A stretch of 64,000 nt of DNA, from the NCBI RefSeq assembly GCF_907165205.1, contig NC_058196.1, positions 31,042,501 to 31,106,500 on the forward strand. Reading direction: 5' to 3'. Under the pieces are notes generated by a model that saw only the letters and a list, made by a program, of their open reading frames with translations, searched no databases and had not been told where the DNA came from. The DNA comes from Coccinella septempunctata (lineage: Eukaryota; Arthropoda; Insecta; Coleoptera; Coccinellidae). Below, piece by piece: positions 57,386-64,000 of this stretch (within the stretch, counting starts at the first letter, position 1; each line of letters opens with the position of its first letter). Position numbers and translations under genes: made by a program.

Positions 57386-60239
57386 AGGATAATAATGTAT
57401 TGTATATAAAAATTTACTGGAAAGAGTGACTTGGTGGAATGGTTAGAATGAAATCTTTGACACACGAAAATTCCTGATGATTTTTTAGAAAATCTTATCA
57501 TTTATTTTTGTTGGTGAATTCCTTATTTCTACGGGCCTGTTTGAAGCGAGTCACATCAAAAAGGGTTGAAAAAATTCATTATGGGGTGAGGCTAGGAGAG
57601 AAGTGTATTGTAGTTACATGCCATTTGAAAAAATTAAGGATGATGGCATGACAAAAGTGATTTTTACATTGAATATGAATATATGTGTAGATCTTTATCG
57701 TTTGTGAATTCTATATGTCGAAAACATATCCACAGAAAACGTTCATCGAACTTTCTTTATCTGGAATCTGGAAAAAAGTTCGAATATGATTCCCTTTCTG
57801 ATGTGACGCAGTGTTTACGAAGCTCTGATGAAATGAGCATTAGAGGAGGCTTAAATAATTTTGAAATCGAGAAACTGCCGATTTAATTTTTGAAAAAAAG
57901 CTTCGCACTTCCTTTGTGTGTACGTATTTTATGTTCGCAATAATTTTTAAGATGCCTGTTTGGAATATTTTATAATTACTTAGATTTCTACACCATTTCA
58001 CAGATAATTATTCGCTGTATATAGTTTTCCATGATGATTGTTCCAAATTGTGATATTTTATCGATTATTCATTTCGCTTTATCTTTGGTCATCGATCGAA
58101 AAAATGTCATAACATATATTTTATTTATTTATACTTGTTCCTCAAGATTATACTATGCTTATTAAATATACTGAATGTATTTGAATATAAGCTTCTTTTT
58201 TAATCTAGACCCTCATTTCCATTTCAATATAATGAATGATTTGACGATTGAGAAATGAAATTAATGAAAAAGAAGAATGTTTTTGGGTTGATATTGAACT
58301 GGATATATTCAAAATGTGAAAAATAATGGAAATTAATAGTTTTTTACCACTCAAATATGTGATACAAGAAGAAAAACCAAGATACAGACTTATATATATA
58401 TAGTGATATAATAGTCATAATAGTCATTAGTGCTTCGAAGGCGTTCGTTAAATTGCAGAAAAACACCTAGGAATGTTTTTAATTTATGCCAAAACCAATA
58501 TTTTTTCATTTTCTCGAAATTCTAACACTCTGCAGACAAAAAATTGCGATCATAGCTTCATTAATTCGCACTTCTTCAAGTTGTCGTTCATCGAAGACCT
58601 CATTTTTGCTAATGGTCCTCTCTGAACACGTACCCATTCGATTTTTCGGTTTCATTTCACAACAGTGAAATGAAGAATGAATAATTAACACCTTCATTAT
58701 TTTCCGACAGTCTGTTGTCCGTTATAATGAAACGAACACAAATAATAACTCAATATAGGAGTTGATTTGGGTTATGAGGATTAGACGAGGAAAAAATAAT
58801 TGTTTTACTGAATATGCATATCATTTCTTGGGCCATAAATCAGAAGAATTCTGATGAATTTGACCAAGGTGATGAGATGCTCTGAAGTTGACAAAATGTT
58901 CGACCCAAAACACAACAACCAGATTATTGAATTTCTATGGGATGTACCTATTGAATATGTGGTGATTGACTGAATGAATGCATTGAAACATTTTTAAAAC
59001 AAAGTTGCATTCAGCCAAAGCGTTTAAGATGAACAATTCCTGATGAATGTGTAGTAGTAACGAAAAATGACCTGATGCATCATTTTACTTCGCTGTAAAG
59101 TTCCTGAATGTAGTTTTTTTCGTTGATATTTATTTGGTTCCATATTTAAACCCAACCCTGCATATAGGTTTTCAAGAATTGAAATAAATAATTGATTCGA
59201 AATGAATTTTTTTTCCTGGAATTGCAAATTTTGGTCGTATTTACGACGTTGAAACTGAAATGAAAGTCGAATATTTCGAAAGTTAAATGCTGCCTCGCCT
59301 CGCTTAACTGGATCCAGGAATTTCCTTGGGTGGAATAAAAACGAAACGAAATATCTTCATATGATTACCTGGCGAATCAATCTCGTCCATTTTCGAGAGC
59401 AGTTATAATTTCCCTCCGCGATCAATCCGTCAATGTCACTCAATCTCTTTCTAGGTTGAAGAAAGAGAGAGGAGTCGTGAATAATTCATGGCTAGTTTCA
59501 TTTCATAAAGTTTATTAAATCACCCGGCGCATTTGCACAGTGAGATTAATTAATTAATACTTTTGTCATTCATTACATATTCAGAGTGTCCGATACGCAG
59601 CGTTTATTCGCGATCACATTGTGAATGATTCATAGAGAAAACAATGGTTCAGCCTGAGTTAATGTGCGTTTACGCGAGAGCGGCTTCTCCTGGGGGATGT
59701 CCCAGTTACACATTTCTATGATTCTAACCTTGCAAATCGAAAGTTGTCAAAAAACAACTCGCATTTTGGATCAGATGACTTTGACAGGTGCGCCATTTTG
59801 CTTAAGAACAACACACGAGTGTTGATTCTTATAAATCCTGATCAATTTGCTAAGAAAATGTAGTGAGGCGAATATTATGTATCCCTCAGTGGTGACATAA
59901 AAGTCCGGTATAAAAAACTGACTTTAATTGATGATATTGCCTCGTTTTGTGATCATAGAGGGTTTGTTTGCCCCTCAGAGTGAGGTGAGGTTCAAATACG
60001 CAAACTGCATATAATTCTATCAAATGAAAATGCATTCTGTGGAACTTTCCTACTTTTTCCTCCTGAAGATCTGACTGAGAAGGATGAGGGAACAATTTCA
60101 ATAGAAAGAAACACTCGCTTTCAAACAGTTTCCGTTAATTGATCGTTAAAATGATATGATCGAATAATTAGGCCACAAAACTAGTAGAAATGAATAGCGA
60201 TACTGCAAATCAGATCATTTTAGTGATTGAAAAATTTCA
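57386..60239. other. 3' UTR and AT-rich intergenic region
   Basis: The serpin 3' UTR probably extends into the first kilobase. No other gene is supported. Short frames near 57683, 58486, 59024 and 59886 show no family features. Confidence 0.45.
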
Positions 60240-62100
60240 CGTTATCTTTTGTATTTCAGAAAGATTCAGATTTACTACTTTTTTCAAGATCTTCTACAGT
60301 GGAAATCTTCGAAAAACCATTTTATGAAGAATAGCGTGACCTCTGGAATAGAAACCTTCAAATGTCTTTTTGGAGGGTCTATACCTCCGAAACATACGAC
60401 TGAAAAGTAAAAAACAGAGTTCTATCTCGAAGGATGGTCGTGAGGAGGTGAAGAAAAGCGTAAGCCCTGAAATAGACCCTTGGGGCACCCCGCACTCGAC
60501 AGATTGTCCTCAGGGAGCAGAAAATCTTGAACAATTCGAATGTTGCATTGAAAATTACGATAAGAACGTGTTAACAGTGTTTTGCATACTTTTAATGGAA
60601 CATTGTTTCCAAGATCTTCAACAGTGGAATCTTCGAAGAAACATCTTTGAAGAATATAGTGCGACCTTTGGACTGGAAACCTACAAATGGCTTTTCAGAA
60701 GCAAAGTACCTCAGAACCATACGACTGATATGTAAAAATCAGTGTTTACTCTCATAGAATGGCCATAAGAAAAAGAAGAAGAGCGTGAGCCCTGAAATAG
60801 ACCCTTGGGGCATCCCGCACTAGACAGATTGTCCTCAGGAAGCAGAAAAACCTTGACCAATTCGAATGTTGCATTGGAAGTTACGATGACAATTTGTTTG
60901 AAGTGTTTTGTATATGTTTATTTCCAAGATCTCCTACAGTGGAAAATGTTGAAAAACTAGCTTATGAAGAATAGTGTGAATTCTGAAATGGAAACCTTCA
61001 AAAGTCTTTTTAAAAGCACTATACCTCCGAACCATATGACTGATAAGTAAAAAGCAGAGTTCATTTCCATAGAAACTAATCTCGAGTGGTCCTGAGGAAG
61101 GAAATAAAAACTTAAGCCCTGAAATAGACCCCTGAGGCCCTCCGCACTTGATATATTGTCCTTAGAGAGCAGAAAAACCTTGACTAATTCAAAGGTTGCA
61201 TTGGCAGATACAATAAGAATCTGTTGAGAGTGTTTTGCATACGTTCAATTGGACCTTATTTCCAAGATCTTCTACAGTGGAAAACTTCGAAGAACCATCT
61301 CATGAAGAATAGTGTGACCTCTGTAATGGAAGCCTTCAAATGTCTTTTTAAAGACATTATACCTCCGAATAGACCCCAGAGGCACTCTGCACTCGATAGA
61401 TTGTTCTCAGGGAGCAGAAAAACCTTGACCTATTCGAATGTTGCATTGGAACCACACGACTGATAAGTGAAAATCATAGTTCACTCTCATATGATGGTTA
61501 TATGGAGGAAAAGGAAAGCGTCAGCCCTGAAACAGACCCTTGGGGTATCTCGCACTCGACATATTGTCCTCGGGGAGCAGAAAAACCTTGACCAATTCAA
61601 ATGTTGCATTGGAACCATACGACTGATGAGTAAAAATCATAGTTCACTCTCATATGATGGTTATATGGAGGAAAAGGAAAGCGTCAGCCCTGAAACAGAC
61701 CCTTGGGGCATCTCGCACTCGACATATTGTCCTCAGGTAGCAGAAAAACCTTGACCAATTCGAATGTTGCATTGGAACCATACGACTGATAAGTGAAAAT
61801 CATAGTTCACTCTCATATGATGGTTATATGGAGGAAAAGGAAAGCGTCAGCCCTGAAACAGACCCTTGGGGCATCTCGCACTCGACATATTGTCCTCAGG
61901 GACCAGAAAAACCTTGACCAATTCAAATGTTGCATTGGCACCATACGACTGATGAGTAAAAATCATAGTTCACTCTCATTGGATGGTCATAAGGAGGATA
62001 AGGAAAGCGTGAGCCCTGAAACAGACCCTTGGGGCACCCCGCACTCGGTGGAACGTCCTTCCGGAAGCAGAGGAACCTTGACCAATTCGACTGATGTCTA
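60240..62100 (+). repeat. Tandem array with about 325-bp and 163-bp units
   Basis: The landmark AGCCCTGAAATAGACCCTTG recurs near 60465, 60789 and 61115 (spacing about 325). With A-to-C changes it recurs at 61522, 61685, 61848 and 62011 (spacing exactly 163). The short units lack the half containing TTTCCAAGATCTTCTACAGT. All units carry CCTTGACCAATTCGAATG and CGACTGATAAGT. A frame reading SPETDPWGTPHS appears in many units, but 163 is not a multiple of three and frames break, so coding is unlikely. Confidence 0.9.
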
Positions 62101-62249
62101 GGAAGGAGCGAGAAGAAACCAATGTCGCCTTTTCTAGCGTGTAGAAACTCGCACGTTTAATTAAACTCGCTTTTTCCCACAACTTCCGTTAATTGCTCGT
62201 TAGGCAGTAGCGTGTGCCCCTGACGCTTCCTATAGATCATAGAACGATT

Positions 62250-62631
62250 GTTACAGATCCACCGGCTCGGTTGGCCTTATCACAGTGTTTCGATCGGATC
62301 GGCGATCACGGCACATAGTGCACACAGTATGTCTGGGAGAGAGTGACCCACTTGTCTCGGAGAGATGTGTGCCATCAACTGCTCTTTTAGTCAGTCAGTA
62401 GCCGGTTGTCGTTAACAGCATTCATATAGGTACGTGCAGGTGGAGGAACACGTACGGTTTCATCTCCTTTTCTCGGTGTTGCAGAGCGCGCGGACTGTGT
62501 TTCATTTGAAAATTGTTAACTTTCGGATGTTAGTAGGTTTATGTGAGCCTTAGAGGAATTTGCGCGTCCGAGGAGGTTTTGGATGTTCTGAGCCGGAGGT
62601 TTTTGGCATGCGACCGAAGTTGTTTTTCTTT
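62250..62631 (+). promoter_or_regulatory. Candidate promoter and first non-coding exon of a rightward gene
   Basis: After the array, composition becomes balanced and CpG-containing. TTAGTCAGTCAGTAG at about 62388 holds two arthropod initiator-like TCAGT motifs. The sequence then runs to a strong donor, CTTTG|GTGAGTC, near 62631. No ATG-led coding start is evident, so this would be a 5' UTR exon for a gene beyond the window. Confidence 0.4.
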
Positions 62632-62724
62632 GGTGAGTCTTTTTATCGTCCAAAAATTTTTTTTGATATGAAAATTTAGAGTTGTTGTGTGATAATGAAA
62701 GAAAAATTCATTGTGAATTTGGGA

Positions 62725-62778
62725 ATTGAACCAGGCGGTCGCCCATCCAAGTACTGAACTGGCCCAAAGCTGCTTCAC
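62725..62778 (-). ncRNA. 5S rRNA-derived fragment
   Basis: On the minus strand the sequence GGTGAAGCAGCTTTGGGCC, then CAGTACTTGGATGGGCGACC and GCCTGG, follows the 3' half of 5S rRNA (GGTTAAGCAACGTCGGGC, TAGTACTTAGATGGGGGACC, GCTTGG). Only about 50 bases match. It is a pseudogene or 5S-derived SINE fragment, not a working 5S gene. Confidence 0.7.
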
Positions 62779-63427
62779 CCCCAGAAAAAATTACTGAGAT
62801 GCTAATTGAGAATTTTTCTTCAATTGGATCGGTAATTTTTCAGATATTCGAATTGTTTCAAATGTCTATAGCTCCGAAAACATCGAGCAGATTTCGACCA
62901 TTCGAGAACTTTACAGGAGCATTAAAACCCTCGATCTTGGTATTCTATGTAGCCCTTGAAAGTTAGGGTGTTTTTGAGATTTATCAAGAGTCAAGATCAT
63001 TTTTATTGAGATCAATGTAGGGATGTTCAGCATATTCGAATGTTTTACAGGGTGAATAGGTCCCCAAACTTTTTTTTAATTTTCATATGTTGTGATTTAA
63101 TCTGGTCGAAAACATTCTTCTGAAATTAGTGGATATAGAAACTTCCCTAATTCATCTTTGATTTGGATTTACGAAGTTGATGTATTTGGAAGAAGTACAG
63201 AAATAATAAATTTATGGCAAATTTTTTCCCGTTTAAAAAAAAAAAAGAATGAAGAATTCCTTCAAACTACAATAATAATAAACGTATATGAAATAACCAT
63301 ATTTAAGTGAAAAAAAGTGCATTCTTGAAACAAAATGGAAAACGAGAAAAAAGATTTGTCCACGTGGTGTTATAAGAAGGATTACCTGCCAAAAACGAAA
63401 TAAATTTCTTATATGGCTTACACTGCT
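62779..63427. other. AT-rich non-coding sequence
   Basis: No gene is supported. A TACAGGGTGAATAGGTCCCC motif at 63046 resembles the terminus of several repeats. A homopolymer A run lies at about 63235-63246. Confidence 0.4.
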
Positions 63428-64000
63428 TACAGGGTGTATTTGAAGCTGAGGCTTTTTTTTCAACAGTAGGCAGCAATAGTCAAAATGAAGCGTTTCATCA
63501 AAAATCACCTATACAAAACTTTCAAAATGACAAAGTTGAAAAAAAAATTGTAAATGATTATGAAATAGATCCTAATACGACCCTAGACCGTTTGTTAGCT
63601 GAATTATCGCAAAGCAGTGGGAAAAAACTCATCTCCTGATTCTACAATGTGGTTTCGTTTAGGATATTGGCTCGTTCGATATTTACGTGGTAATGAAAAT
63701 GGAAACTTAGGATTGCCGAATTGTTCTCATTATTTTCTAGTAACTTACACGATTTTATGAAATGGCTCATTTCGATACCAACTGACAGAAGAGACTTTGG
63801 TCACAAGTGTAAAAAATAGAATAATACTTAAAAATCTCACCAATAAAATTCGTAGAAATTATTCACGGATTTTCTCACAATGGGAATCACAATCTTCTTG
63901 TACATTCCAACAATCGTCGTAAAAATGGGATGAAATGGCGGAAACATCATGGCACTTTTTCAACATAACTAACATAAGCACTTTCAAGAAACTGCCTCGA
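63428..64000. mobile_element. Second copy of the 0.9-kb TIR DNA element, cut by the window end
   Basis: Starts TACAGGGTGTATTTGAAGCT and is colinear with 19542-20113 with scattered substitutions and small indels, for example in the region equivalent to CGACCCTAGACCGTTTGTTA. The right terminus would lie beyond the window. Indels between copies disrupt the shared internal frame, so it is not coding. Confidence 0.85.

Noticed and set aside
61467..62101. Repeated 95-102-residue coding frames (KESVSPETDPWGTPHS)
   Set aside because: They arise from a 163-bp tandem repeat in rotating frames with stops; better explained as non-coding array.
1..64000. CRISPR, prophage, toxin-antitoxin or operon-type bacterial systems
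   Set aside because: Spliced animal genes occur throughout; the regular repeats are satellites or minisatellites without spacer structure.

Overview
This is a eukaryotic nuclear window, almost certainly from an insect. Genes have several exons with GT-AG introns (many only 50-100 bp), the background is AT-rich, and the protein set is animal. The degenerate CCTAA-rich intronic array and a load of BEL/Pao, mariner, hAT and miniature elements ending in TACAGGGTG suggest a holometabolous insect, perhaps a beetle. That last step is inference. No bacterial, plasmid, phage or CRISPR structure is visible.

Left part, 0.7-15 kb, is gene-dense housekeeping DNA. In order it holds a KDEL-ended protein disulfide isomerase of PDIA5 type (minus), ribosomal protein L30 (minus), an unrecognised 296-residue gene (plus), a divergent Ro60/TROVE RNA-binding protein (minus), the Mus81 endonuclease (minus), MIX23/CCDC58 (plus) and FAM162 (minus). 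Several pairs are head-to-head over a few hundred bases (RpL30/unknown, Mus81/MIX23, FAM162/Ptpmeg2), which suggests shared promoters.

15-31 kb is one gene, Ptpmeg2 (SEC14 plus tyrosine phosphatase; nine exons, 624 residues). Its 11-kb intron 3 carries a CpG-rich candidate alternative first exon, a terminal-inverted-repeat DNA element and, a few bases away, an apparently intact BEL/Pao retrotransposon in antisense with identical LTRs and a 5-bp target duplication. Intron 4 is a degenerate minisatellite that looks as if it grew out of its own 5' splice site.

32-35 kb is again compact: NRBF2 (minus) head-to-head with COA4 (plus), then NDUFA4/COXFA4 (minus). Together with MIX23 and FAM162 this makes four small mitochondrial-protein genes in the window.

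35-52 kb is repeat-dominated: a 493-bp satellite with four exact-period units, a TIR element family, hairpin MITEs, two decayed mariner transposase copies, a non-LTR reverse-transcriptase fragment, and a 1.7-kb hAT-like element (8-bp target duplication) inserted in an isolated satellite unit. A GC-richer block near 40.4-40.76 kb ends in a strong splice donor.

52.6-57.4 kb is a secreted 1422-residue protein with a very long Ser/Thr/Pro-rich mucin-like region followed by a serpin domain that lacks an inhibitory hinge. 57.4-64 kb is mainly non-coding. It has a tandem array with 325-bp and 163-bp units, a candidate first exon and promoter near 62.3-62.63 kb, a 5S-rRNA-derived fragment, and a second copy of the intron-3 DNA element cut by the window end. 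For most spliced genes the proposed exons sum to a multiple of three and the protein length fits the family, which is the main support for the models.
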